Shown piece after piece: positions 25,976-34,247 of a DNA stretch of 64,000 nucleotides. This stretch comes from Streptomyces sp. MMG1121 (GTDB lineage: Bacteria; Actinomycetota; Actinomycetes; Streptomycetales; Streptomycetaceae). The position numbers and the translations under genes were made by a program. Position 1 is the first letter of the stretch. Each line of letters starts with the position of its first letter. The notes beneath the pieces were generated by a model that worked only from the letters and a program-made list of their open reading frames with translations, did no database searches and was not told the DNA's origin. The stretch covers positions 76,174 to 140,173 of the forward strand of contig NZ_LGDV01000119.1 in NCBI RefSeq assembly GCF_001280015.1, read 5' to 3'.

Positions 25976-27412
25976 GTGAGCACCGAGCTGCGTCGTCTGC
26001 GCAACCACATCGACGGTGAGTTCCGGGACGCCGCCGACGGACGGACCACCGAGGTGGTCAATCCCGCGACGGGCGAGGCGTACGCGACCGCGCCGCTGTC
26101 CGGGCAGGCGGACGTGGACGCCGCCATGGAGGCCGCCGCCCGCGCCTTCCCGGCCTGGCGCGACACGACCCCGGCCGAGCGCCAGAAGGCGCTCTTGAAG
26201 ATCGCGGACGCGTTCGAGGAGCGCGCCGAGGAACTGATCGCGGCCGAGGTGGAGAACACGGGCAAGCCGATCGGGCTCACCCGCTCCGAGGAGATCCCGC
26301 CGATGGTCGACCAGATCCGCTTCTTCGCGGGTGCGGCGCGACTGCTGGAGGGCCGCTCGGCCGGCGAGTACATGGAGGGGATGACCTCGATCATCCGCCG
26401 TGAGCCGGTCGGCGTCTGCGCCCAGGTGGCGCCCTGGAACTACCCGATGATGATGGCCGTGTGGAAGTTCGCCCCGGCGATCGCCGCGGGCAACACGGTC
26501 GTCCTGAAGCCCTCGGACACCACCCCCGCCTCCACGGTCCTCATGGCCGACATCATCGGCTCGATCCTGCCCAAGGGCGTCTTCAACGTCGTCTGCGGCG
26601 ACCGCGACACCGGCCGTCTGATGGTCGAGCACGACACCCCGGCGATGGCGTCGATCACCGGCTCGGTCCGCGCGGGCATGTCGGTGGCCGAGTCCGCCTC
26701 CAAGGACCTCAAGCGCGTCCACCTGGAGCTCGGCGGCAAGGCCCCGGTCGTCGTCTTCGAGGACACCGACATCGCCAAGGCCGTCGAGGACATCTCGGTG
26801 GCGGGCTTCTTCAACGCCGGCCAGGACTGTACGGCCGCGACCCGCGTCCTCGTCCAGGAGTCCGTCCACGACGAGTTCGTGGCCGCGCTCGCCAAGGCGG
26901 CCGCCGAGACCAAGACCGGTCAGCCGGACGACGAGGACGTCCTCTTCGGCCCGCTGAACAACCCGAACCAGCTCAAGCAGGTCGCGGGCTTCATCGAGCG
27001 CCTCCCCGCGCACGCCAAGGTCGAGGCGGGCGGCCAGCAGGTCGGCGACAAGGGCTACTTCTACGCCCCGACCGTCGTCTCCGGCCTGAAGCAGGACGAC
27101 GAGATCATCCAGAACGAGGTCTTCGGACCGGTCATCACCGTCCAGTCCTTCTCGGACGAGGACCAGGCCGTCGAGTGGGCCAACGGCGTCGAGTACGCCC
27201 TCGCGTCCTCGGTGTGGACCAAGGACCACGCCCGCGCGATGCGCATGTCCAAGAGGCTCGACTTCGGCTGCGTGTGGATCAACACGCACATCCCGCTGGT
27301 CGCGGAGATGCCGCACGGCGGCTTCAAGAAGTCCGGTTACGGCAAGGACCTGTCGGCGTACGGGTTCGAGGACTACACGCGGATCAAGCACGTGATGACG
27401 TCCCTCGGCTGA
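25976..27412 (+). CDS. Aldehyde dehydrogenase (aminobutyraldehyde-type)
   Basis: A 478-aa NAD(P)-dependent aldehyde dehydrogenase. The fold motifs are WNYPMMMAVWKFAPAIAAGN, the catalytic Glu in LELGGKAPV and the catalytic Cys in [11 protein letters not shown]. It resembles gamma-aminobutyraldehyde and betaine-aldehyde dehydrogenases. GTG 25976 is supported by AGGAGG at 25964-25969. Its placement opposite the Lrp-aminotransferase pair and before a PotD-like gene points to oxidation of 4-aminobutanal to GABA. A paralogue lies at 44826 in an equivalent setting. Confidence 0.93.
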   Translation: MSTELRRLRNHIDGEFRDAADGRTTEVVNPATGEAYATAPLSGQADVDAAMEAAARAFPAWRDTTPAERQKALLKIADAFEERAEELIAAEVENTGKPIGLTRSEEIPPMVDQIRFFAGAARLLEGRSAGEYMEGMTSIIRREPVGVCAQVAPWNYPMMMAVWKFAPAIAAGNTVVLKPSDTTPASTVLMADIIGSILPKGVFNVVCGDRDTGRLMVEHDTPAMASITGSVRAGMSVAESASKDLKRVHLELGGKAPVVVFEDTDIAKAVEDISVAGFFNAGQDCTAATRVLVQESVHDEFVAALAKAAAETKTGQPDDEDVLFGPLNNPNQLKQVAGFIERLPAHAKVEAGGQQVGDKGYFYAPTVVSGLKQDDEIIQNEVFGPVITVQSFSDEDQAVEWANGVEYALASSVWTKDHARAMRMSKRLDFGCVWINTHIPLVAEMPHGGFKKSGYGKDLSAYGFEDYTRIKHVMTSLG

Positions 27413-27445
27413 ACCTCGGCCGACCGGGGCAGGCGCCCTCATGAT

Positions 27446-27489
27446 GCGCGGCCCCCGGGCGGGTTCACCTCCCCGCCCGGGGGCCGCGC
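27446..27489. terminator. Terminator after the first aldehyde dehydrogenase
   Basis: A perfect 18-bp stem, GCGCGGCCCCCGGGCGGG (27446-27463) with its inverse (27472-27489), an 8-nt loop, then CTTTGTGTTT. It makes co-transcription of the following PotD-like gene with the dehydrogenase incomplete or unlikely. Confidence 0.9.
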
Positions 27490-27601
27490 CTTTGTGTTTC
27501 CGGCCCGTCCTGGGTCCGGTCGACAAGGTGTCGGGTCCCGTCCGGAGGGCTGGACGCAGCGTCGATTGTGGCTCCGAGCGCCGGGACGGCATGCTTCCGG
27601 G

Positions 27602-28795
27602 GTGCCCCAGACTTCTTCGCGCCACCCCGTGTTGTCCCGCCGTTCCCTGCTGACCGCACTCGGCGGCACGGCCGCGCTCGGTGCGCTGGCCGGCTGCGGG
27701 GTGCCCGCCGCCTACGTCGCACCCGGCGACCGGGCCGTCGCCGACCAGTCCGCGTCGGAAAAGAAGCTGACCTGGGCGAACTGGCCGCTGTACATCGACA
27801 CCGACGACAAGAACCCGAACAAGCGGCCCACGCTGGACGGCTTCGAGAAGCGCACCGGCATCTCCGTCGACTACGTCGAGGAGATCAACGACAACGACGA
27901 GTTCTTCGGCAAGATCAGCCCCGCGCTGATGAACCACCAGTCGACCGGGCGCGACCTGATCGTCATCAGCGACTGGATGTGCGCCCGGTTCGTACGGCTG
28001 GGCTGGGTGGAGCAGATGGACCGCGCCCACCAGCCGAACGTGGCGAAGTACCTGGACCCCCTGCTCCGTTCACCGGCCTTCGACAAGGGCCGCCTCTTCA
28101 CCGTGCCCTGGCAGTCGGGCATCACCGGCATCGCCTACAACCGCAAGAAGCTGGGCCGCGAGATCCGGCACGTCAAGGACCTCTGGGCGAGCGACCTCAA
28201 GGGCCGCGTGACCCTCCTGTCCGGCCTGGACGAGTCCTTCGCGCTGCTCATGCAGGGCAACGGCGTGGACATCACCAGGTGGACGGCGGACGACTTCCAC
28301 AAGGTCTGCGACGAGGTGGAGCAGCAGGTCCACCGCGGCCAGATCCGCCGCTTCACCGGCAACGACTACACCAAGGACCTGGTCAGCGGCGACGTCCTCG
28401 CCTGCCAGGCCTACTCCGGCGACGTCATCCAGCTCCAGGCGGACAACCCCGACATCCGCTTCGTCGTCCCCGAGGAGGGCGCCGAGCTGTGGTCGGACTC
28501 CCTGATGATCCCCAACCGCGCCCACCACAAGGCCAACGCCGAGCGCCTGATCGACTACTACTACGACCCACAGGTCGCCGCGAAGCTCGCCGCCTGGGTC
28601 AACTACGTCTGCCCGGTGCCCGACGCCAAGGAGGTCCTGGCGGCCTCGAAGGACAAGGACACCGCGGCCCTCGCCGACAACCCGCTGATCTTCCCGGACA
28701 CCGAGATGCGCAAGCGCCTGGCCATCGCCCGGGACATCACGTCGACGGAGCGGGTGGAGTTCGCGAAGCGGTGGAACAAGATCGTGGGGTTGTGA
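27602..28795 (+). CDS. PotD-like polyamine-binding lipoprotein (orphan)
   Basis: A 397-aa extracytoplasmic polyamine-binding protein of the PotD/PotF type. The N-terminus has RRSLLTALGGTAALGALAGC, a Tat-like signal with a lipobox. The mature part opens with LTWANWPLYID and includes DYVEEINDNDEFFGKI and RDLIVISDW. Permease or ATPase genes do not follow it, so it is an orphan receptor that probably feeds the potABC system at 47.7-50.6 kb. GTG 27602 is a tentative start; a GTG at 27629 is also possible. Confidence 0.88.
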   Translation: MPQTSSRHPVLSRRSLLTALGGTAALGALAGCGVPAAYVAPGDRAVADQSASEKKLTWANWPLYIDTDDKNPNKRPTLDGFEKRTGISVDYVEEINDNDEFFGKISPALMNHQSTGRDLIVISDWMCARFVRLGWVEQMDRAHQPNVAKYLDPLLRSPAFDKGRLFTVPWQSGITGIAYNRKKLGREIRHVKDLWASDLKGRVTLLSGLDESFALLMQGNGVDITRWTADDFHKVCDEVEQQVHRGQIRRFTGNDYTKDLVSGDVLACQAYSGDVIQLQADNPDIRFVVPEEGAELWSDSLMIPNRAHHKANAERLIDYYYDPQVAAKLAAWVNYVCPVPDAKEVLAASKDKDTAALADNPLIFPDTEMRKRLAIARDITSTERVEFAKRWNKIVGL

Positions 28796-28925
28796 TCCGA
28801 CCACGCCGACTACGCGCCGACAGGCGTCAGATCACCGCACCACGCCCCCTCGGTCGCCCCGCCGCGGGACATGTCGGGCAGTCAGCCGCTCGCGGCGAGG
28901 CCACCATGCCTCGGAAGAGTCGAGG

Positions 28926-29234
28926 TCAGACCTCCTCGACATCGGTGAAGAGGAGCCGTACACCGCCGGTCGCCAGCTCGAAGACCTTGCCGACGAACGC
29001 CGATGCCTCTTCGGTCGTCACGGCCCTGCTGGCCGCCGCGTAGTCGGTGAAGTACAGGTCGAGTACGCGATAGGCCGGCGTCGCGCTGCCGTCCTCCTTC
29101 GGCCAGACCTTCGCGCTCTCGATCTTCTGGACTCCGGGGATCTTCTTCGCCAGCGCGATCTGCTCGTGGTGAGTGGCCTCGAACTCATCGGGGGATTTCG
29201 GGTTCTCGTAGACTGCAGTGATCTTCGTCGGCAC
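28926..29234 (-). CDS. EthD domain protein
   Basis: A 102-aa protein of the EthD family, small ferredoxin-like-fold dimers often found beside oxidases and polyketide or ring-modifying enzymes. The family start TKITAVYENPKSPDEFEATH and the core ALAKKIPGVQKIESAKVW are clear. GTG 29234 has AGGAGCAGGA upstream. It is the last gene of the minus-strand island, 19 nt after the ThDP decarboxylase gene. Its exact reaction is unknown; small EthD proteins can act as isomerases, decarboxylases or cofactor-free oxygenases. Confidence 0.85.
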   Translation of the reverse strand: MPTKITAVYENPKSPDEFEATHHEQIALAKKIPGVQKIESAKVWPKEDGSATPAYRVLDLYFTDYAAASRAVTTEEASAFVGKVFELATGGVRLLFTDVEEV

Positions 29235-29253
29235 TATTCCTGCTCCTTGTCCG

Positions 29254-30909
29254 CTACTGGGTCTTCCATTTCGCATTCTCGGGAATCGATTTGTCGGGTA
29301 CGTGGACCTGGATGATGGATGGGCTGTCCGAGTTCTTCAGGGCGCCCATCACGGCATCCGTCAGCTCTCCGTACGTGCCGACTTCCCACCCTCGGCATCC
29401 GAATACCTCTGACAGCATGCTGTAATTCCACCGGTGCAGGACGCACGGCTTGTAGAACGGCTTGTCGGCATGGAAAACCGACGCATCACCGAGCCACTGC
29501 TCCACGGCGTAGACGCCGTTGTCGATGACGAAGATGATCGGGTTGAGCTTGAAGCGAGTCTGCGTCGAGAGGCATTGGGCGGTCATTTGGAATCCGCCGT
29601 CGCCCGAGAAGACCACGACCCTTTGATCGGGCGCCTTCGCCAAGCACATACCCGTCGCAGCCGCCGCGCTGTAACCTATCGACGAGTAGGACGACTGGGC
29701 AATGAACCCACCCGGTCTCGGCACATCGAGCAGCAGACTCCCGAAGTAGTTCATGCTCGCGTCGGCACCGACGAGAGTTTTCCTGTCGATGTACGGCTGG
29801 ATGAAGTTGTAGAACCCCTGGTACGTGATCACATCGGACGAGCCCACGGCCGGCGCGCTACGAGCGGGTTTCTCCGGCAGTTTCCGTGCCTTGGGCGCGA
29901 CTTTTTGCGCCAGGATGCCGTCCATCAGGTGCTCCAACGCGACCTGTCCGCCGAAAAAGGTTCCGAACTTGACCGCATCGAACGACGCGAACGCGGTCTT
30001 GTCGTAGTCCGGCTCCCAGCCCAACGAGTTGATGTCCGTCAGCCACACACCGAGGGCCAGTACGAAATCAGACGTCGCGGCCAGCTCCGTAACGGCCGCC
30101 GATGACGCCTGGCCGTCGAGAACACCGACAAACAGCGCATCTTCCTCGGAAAGGACGGCCTTGCTGAGGAGTTCCGTGACGAAGGGAACGTTCAGCTGCT
30201 GTATCAGACTCATGGCCTTGTCCTGAAGGCCGAACCGGTCGATCTCCACACCGACCCAGATGAGCGGGTTCTCGGCGCTTTCGAGCTTTGCGCAGATCTG
30301 CGCCACCGACTGTTCCAGGCTGGTCTCGTCCGACAAGATCCTGGCAGGCTTCAGAACACCCCTCGGCGGCTCGCACGGCAAGTCGACCATGTCCTGGAGA
30401 AGCTCGATGTAGATCGGGCGTCGTTCGCTTATGCACTGGGTCAGCGCATAATCTATGAGCGTCGGCGCAAGGTCCGGGTTGTCGACCCGTATGGCAGCGA
30501 CCGTTATGTGCTCGAACGACTGAAGGTCTGTTTCGCGTCCGCTGATGAAGTGATGCGCACTGAAGCCGGTCTGCTCGAAGGTGATGGTCTTCTTTACGCT
30601 CGGCGTGCCATTGATCAGTACGATCGGCACCTTCTCGACGTAAGCGCCGGCGACCGCGTTCACGGCACACAACGCGCCCGCGGAGTAGGTGACACAGAGG
30701 GCCCCAATACCCTTCAGTCTTGCGTACCCGTCCGCCGCGTAACCGGCATTTACCTCGTTGACCTCCTCGATGATCTCAATGCTGCTCGGCGCGACGTACC
30801 GGTTCAACCACTCTATCGAGTAGTCGCCCGCGATGGAGAAGAGATGCTCCAACCCCAGTTGACGGAGCCGGTCCACCAGGTACTGTCCTACAGTGCAGCC
30901 CTCGTTCAT
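29254..30909 (-). CDS. ThDP-dependent 2-oxo acid decarboxylase (PDC/IPDC type)
   Basis: A 551-aa enzyme of the pyruvate/indolepyruvate decarboxylase class. The ThDP-activating Glu is in NEVNAGYAADGYAR (E52). The PDC-type HH pair is in GFSAHHF (H119, H120). The ThDP/Mg motif runs from SGDGGFQMTAQ to FVIDNGVYAVEQ. These features separate it from acetolactate synthase and from IolD. The substrate is open: pyruvate, indolepyruvate or a sugar-derived 2-oxo acid. AAGGAGGTG precedes the ATG. Base composition is much poorer in GC than the flanks (the 60 nt at 30541 are 32/60 GC). Confidence 0.92.
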   Translation of the reverse strand: MNEGCTVGQYLVDRLRQLGLEHLFSIAGDYSIEWLNRYVAPSSIEIIEEVNEVNAGYAADGYARLKGIGALCVTYSAGALCAVNAVAGAYVEKVPIVLINGTPSVKKTITFEQTGFSAHHFISGRETDLQSFEHITVAAIRVDNPDLAPTLIDYALTQCISERRPIYIELLQDMVDLPCEPPRGVLKPARILSDETSLEQSVAQICAKLESAENPLIWVGVEIDRFGLQDKAMSLIQQLNVPFVTELLSKAVLSEEDALFVGVLDGQASSAAVTELAATSDFVLALGVWLTDINSLGWEPDYDKTAFASFDAVKFGTFFGGQVALEHLMDGILAQKVAPKARKLPEKPARSAPAVGSSDVITYQGFYNFIQPYIDRKTLVGADASMNYFGSLLLDVPRPGGFIAQSSYSSIGYSAAAATGMCLAKAPDQRVVVFSGDGGFQMTAQCLSTQTRFKLNPIIFVIDNGVYAVEQWLGDASVFHADKPFYKPCVLHRWNYSMLSEVFGCRGWEVGTYGELTDAVMGALKNSDSPSIIQVHVPDKSIPENAKWKTQ

Positions 30910-30927
30910 GGTTGAACACCTCCTTGG

Positions 30928-31755
30928 TCAGTAGTCGCTCGCGCCGCCGAACAGCCGGGGCATGTATATGTCGAATATCCCCGGGCACTTGCGTTCGGGA
31001 TACCGCTGGAGCATGAAACTCTTGAAGGCGTCGCCCGCCAGCCCGTTGCCGATCGCCTGCCGGGCGGCCGAGAGGTACTCGATGTTGCGAGCGACTTCAT
31101 TCTTGTCGGCCGGCAGGCCGTGGCCCGGCATGAACAGATCGTAGTCCGACAACAGCATTTCCTGGAGCACCCGGATCCAGTGGCCCATATGCGTCGTCAG
31201 ATACAGATGGGTGCCGCTGTAGATCAGGTCCTGTGCGAAACACACTCCCAGCTCAGGAAGCCTGATGGTCAGGTGGAAGTCGATTTCGGTTTCTGTCACC
31301 CGGTCGAATACGTACCTGACCCCGTCGATCGTCTCGGTGCCGGGCCGGACGGCTTGCTTGGGCACGACTATCTGGTCCGGAGCGAGATCGCCGAGTTTCC
31401 AGTGGTCACTTCTCGAGGCTTCTCCGTGCTCCTGGATGAAGCTCATGGTCTCAGGCAGTGCGTAGATCGCGATGTCGTTGAACGCTGTACCCAAACCGAA
31501 CCAGTGGTCGGGGTGCCGGTGGGAAAGGTACAGCCTCTCGATCGGCTTGCCAAGGCTGTCCGCGTAGTCCCTGAACGCCCTTGCATAAGGCGCGAGAAAC
31601 TGGCCGTCGACGAGAACCAGCTGGTTCCTGGTCTCGATGACATGCGTGGCGTTCGCGATATTGCTGTAGGCGAAGGACGAGACGAAGGTGTGAATACGGA
31701 CATCGTCCGTCTGCTTCACGACCATGATGATGGGATCTGACACCTGGGCTAGCAT
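30928..31755 (-). CDS. Metallo-beta-lactamase-fold hydrolase
   Basis: A 275-aa MBL-fold protein with the metal motif HRHPDH (H79-H84), a later GTHLYLTTHMGHW region and MPGHGLPADKNEV as the downstream His ligand. It might be a lactonase, thioesterase or glyoxalase II-like enzyme; the specificity is unknown. ATG 31755 has GGAAAGG upstream and overlaps the preceding gene by 7 nt. The longer frame to 32346 lies antisense-free but within the neighbouring gene and is rejected. Confidence 0.9.
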   Translation of the reverse strand: MLAQVSDPIIMVVKQTDDVRIHTFVSSFAYSNIANATHVIETRNQLVLVDGQFLAPYARAFRDYADSLGKPIERLYLSHRHPDHWFGLGTAFNDIAIYALPETMSFIQEHGEASRSDHWKLGDLAPDQIVVPKQAVRPGTETIDGVRYVFDRVTETEIDFHLTIRLPELGVCFAQDLIYSGTHLYLTTHMGHWIRVLQEMLLSDYDLFMPGHGLPADKNEVARNIEYLSAARQAIGNGLAGDAFKSFMLQRYPERKCPGIFDIYMPRLFGGASDY

Positions 31756-32783
31756 TCGGAACCTTTCCGGGGCACTCGGGCGGAAGGAGTGATGATCTGC
31801 TCGCGCAGTTCCTCCAATGCGGCCCTCGCGACGTCGTAGGCGCTGTCGACGTCGGGCACCGGGTCGTCCTCGCCGGGCCGCCAGAAGCGCCGACGTGCCA
31901 TGCGCATGGAGCTGACGAACGGCGGTATCGCGTTGAACACCTCGATCAGATACGGCCCGCGATACACCGGCTCGATCTCGTTCAGGACGACGTCCCACGG
32001 GATCCAGCTGTCTTTCACCGCACCCCGGTCGGGCGCGGAGATGTGAACGTAGTGGAGCCGGTCCTGCCGGGCGGCTTTCGCGACGTTGTCCTTGAAGACC
32101 GACGGACCCTGGCTCTCCATCACGACCTGCGCGGTGTCGATCGTCACGCCGGCCCGTACGTGCCCGAGGCCATCGAGGAAGTCCAGTGCCTCCGAGACCA
32201 TGTTGGGTGGGGGCATCTCCCAGCTCTTGACGGGTTCGATGGCGAGCTTCACTTCGCGCGCCGCGGCGTACTCCGCCAGATCCTCGAAGACGGAACGCGC
32301 CGCGCGATAGCGCGACTCCATCCAGTCCTGGAGGGCGTCGCTCCATATCGGCTCATCAGCGTCCGTGACCGGAAACACGCCGTAGGGGTAGAGGAACGGC
32401 CCTGACATGATCGAGTCGCCGCCCAGGACCCGCGTGATGTCGACGCGTGACGTGAGATAGGACAGGGCTTGTCTGCGTTGCTCCTCATAGGGTGAAGTCG
32501 GGTCGAAGGTCCGCGTGGCCCCGACATTGGTCGTGAACTTCACGTCCTTCAGCCCTGCCTGGTCGAACGCCTTCTTGAGGGCGACATAGCTGTCGGTCTC
32601 GAGCTTGTGGTCGACGGTCGCGGGCCGGGAGGCGATATGCAGGTCGAAGCCGTCGTAGCCCATGTCGGTGAGGGCCTTCAGATGATTGATCAGGACTGCG
32701 GTGTAACGTGAGTCCTGCGGCCTCAAATCGGCCGTGAACATGAAGAAGCTGAAGAACACGTCCCGTTTGAATGTCGCGTTCAT
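31749..32783 (-). CDS. Sugar-phosphate isomerase/epimerase-type TIM barrel
   Basis: A 344-aa member of the xylose-isomerase-like TIM barrels. The four acidic/His metal ligands of the tagatose/psicose epimerase type can be seen in order: LAIEPVKSWE (Glu), VTIDTAQV (Asp), YVHISAPDRG (His) and LIEVFNA (Glu). Relatives include ketose 3-epimerases and the enzymes that cleave 3-keto-glycosides. It is one of two such barrels in the island. A GGAGGA site precedes the ATG. The sequence composition is intermediate. Confidence 0.9.
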   Translation of the reverse strand: MNATFKRDVFFSFFMFTADLRPQDSRYTAVLINHLKALTDMGYDGFDLHIASRPATVDHKLETDSYVALKKAFDQAGLKDVKFTTNVGATRTFDPTSPYEEQRRQALSYLTSRVDITRVLGGDSIMSGPFLYPYGVFPVTDADEPIWSDALQDWMESRYRAARSVFEDLAEYAAAREVKLAIEPVKSWEMPPPNMVSEALDFLDGLGHVRAGVTIDTAQVVMESQGPSVFKDNVAKAARQDRLHYVHISAPDRGAVKDSWIPWDVVLNEIEPVYRGPYLIEVFNAIPPFVSSMRMARRRFWRPGEDDPVPDVDSAYDVARAALEELREQIITPSARVPRKGSEC

Positions 32784-32802
32784 TCCCGGTGTCCTCCGTT
32801 CG

Positions 32803-33717
32803 CTACCAGCCCAAGACGTCGGCGAGGTAGGCGCGGGCCTTCTTGGCGTACTCGAGCGGGACGGCCTTGTGCGGGTCCTGCTCGGCTTCCACGACCAGCC
32901 ACCCCCGGTAGTCGGCGTCGGCCAGCACCTCGAGGATGGGCCGGAAGTCGATCGCGCCGTCTCCGGGCACGGTGAAGACGCCGAGCTGGACGCCCTCCTG
33001 GAACGACAGGCCTTCTTCCCGCACCCGGCTCACGACCTCGGGCCGGATGCTCTTCAGATGCACGTGGCCGATGCGGTCGGCGTGGGCCCGGGCCATCTCC
33101 AGTGGATCGTCGCCGGCGAAGGCGGCGTGGCCGGTGTCGAGCAGCAGGTGGACCAGGGCCGGATCGGTCGAGGCCATCAGCCGGTCCACGTCGGCCCTCG
33201 TCATGACGCCGGTACCCATGTGGTGGTGGTAACTGAGCTTCATCCCGGCTGAGTTGGCAATCTTGCCGAGCTCGTGCAGGCCCGACGTGAGGGCGTCCCA
33301 CTGGGCGTCGGTGAAGATCGGGCGGTTGGCGAACACGTCGACGGGGAGCAGGTGCGACGACGCTCCGAACTCGGCCACGACCAGCTCGGTCCCGCCCAGC
33401 GCCTTGACATGGGCGAGCGTCTCCTCGAAGGCGGCGATCGTCTTGTGCCGCATCTTGTCGATGGTGAAGTACGTGCTCGTCCAGGGCTCGGACACCCGAA
33501 GGCCGCGGAGATCGAGGGCGGCCTTGAGCGCGACGGCGTCCGAGGGGTACTTGTGCCCGATGCTGCAGCCCTGGAAGCCGGCGAGCGCCATCTCGCTCAC
33601 GGCCTGGCCGAAGGAGATGCCGGCGTCGATGGCGGGGAAGTCGTCGTTCCACCACAGGGTGCAGCAGACGCCGAGCTTCACCTTGTCCGGGCCGAGGCGG
33701 TCAGCCGGTCCTGTCAT
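32803..33717 (-). CDS. IolE-like (inosose dehydratase family) TIM barrel
   Basis: A 304-aa barrel closely resembling myo-inosose-2 dehydratase IolE: CCTLWWNDD, YHHHMGTGVMTRADVDRLM, LLLDTGHAAFAGDDPLEM, IGHVHLKSIRP and GVFTVPGDGAIDF. IolE removes water from scyllo-inosose, a cyclic ketone very like a 3-keto-hexose. No other iol gene is present, so the role is probably dehydration of a related keto compound produced by the GMC enzyme. ATG 33717 overlaps the preceding gene by 4 nt (ATGA). Confidence 0.92.
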   Translation of the reverse strand: MTGPADRLGPDKVKLGVCCTLWWNDDFPAIDAGISFGQAVSEMALAGFQGCSIGHKYPSDAVALKAALDLRGLRVSEPWTSTYFTIDKMRHKTIAAFEETLAHVKALGGTELVVAEFGASSHLLPVDVFANRPIFTDAQWDALTSGLHELGKIANSAGMKLSYHHHMGTGVMTRADVDRLMASTDPALVHLLLDTGHAAFAGDDPLEMARAHADRIGHVHLKSIRPEVVSRVREEGLSFQEGVQLGVFTVPGDGAIDFRPILEVLADADYRGWLVVEAEQDPHKAVPLEYAKKARAYLADVLGW

Positions 33718-34247
33718 GTCGTCGCCCCTTTCAGGTAGCGGTCCTCGATGCGCGGTGGCTGGGCCCAGGAGCCGTAGCCGGGCCCCTTGGCGCCTGGAGG
33801 ATTGGCCCCGATGGCCCGCCACAGCAGCCCCTCCTGGTACGAGGCGGCAGTGATCGTGGAGGTTTCGCCCGCAGCACGGGCCCCGTAGCAGTCGGTCCAC
33901 TCGGGTGGCAGCGCGTACCACGTCCCGGCGTACCAGAGCTTGATCACATTGCGGGCCACCGGGCCGAGGCGGTCGTCGCTGAAGATCCGGTGGCGCAGGG
34001 CCCGGTCGAGCAGGGCCCGGTCGAGCGGGATCCGGTCAGGCCTGCCGGCATCACCGGCTGCGTCGGCCCGGGCGGCCCGGTGGGCCTCCAGGAGGGCGGT
34101 GACGATGTCGTCGCCGCAGGCGGCCCGCACTTTGGCCAGGTACCGCCGGGCCAGACCGGTGCCGAGCAGGTCGGTCTCCTCGAAGGCGGTGAGGTCGACC
34201 GACAGGCAGAGGAACTCCTCGAACTCCTCGGGCGACGGGGCGGTCAT
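33714..34247 (-). CDS. FAD-sorbitol-dehydrogenase-type small subunit
   Basis: A 177-aa protein matching the small-subunit family of membrane FAD-dependent sorbitol/glucose dehydrogenases. Visible features are an N-terminal FLCLSVDLTAFEETDLLGTGLARRYL and a C-terminal KLWYAGTWYALPPEW...SYQEGLLWRAIGANPPGA...GSWAQPPRIED. It normally chaperones and exports the catalytic GMC subunit through a Tat signal, but here there is no signal peptide. It starts on the stop of the ferritin-like gene (ATGA), placing it in one unit with the GMC enzyme. Confidence 0.82.
   Translation of the reverse strand: MTAPSPEEFEEFLCLSVDLTAFEETDLLGTGLARRYLAKVRAACGDDIVTALLEAHRAARADAAGDAGRPDRIPLDRALLDRALRHRIFSDDRLGPVARNVIKLWYAGTWYALPPEWTDCYGARAAGETSTITAASYQEGLLWRAIGANPPGAKGPGYGSWAQPPRIEDRYLKGATT

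Noticed and set aside
25940..28030. A 696-codon minus-strand frame antisense to the aldehyde dehydrogenase and PotD-like genes
   Set aside because: It has no recognisable domain and biased composition, and it mirrors conserved plus-strand proteins.
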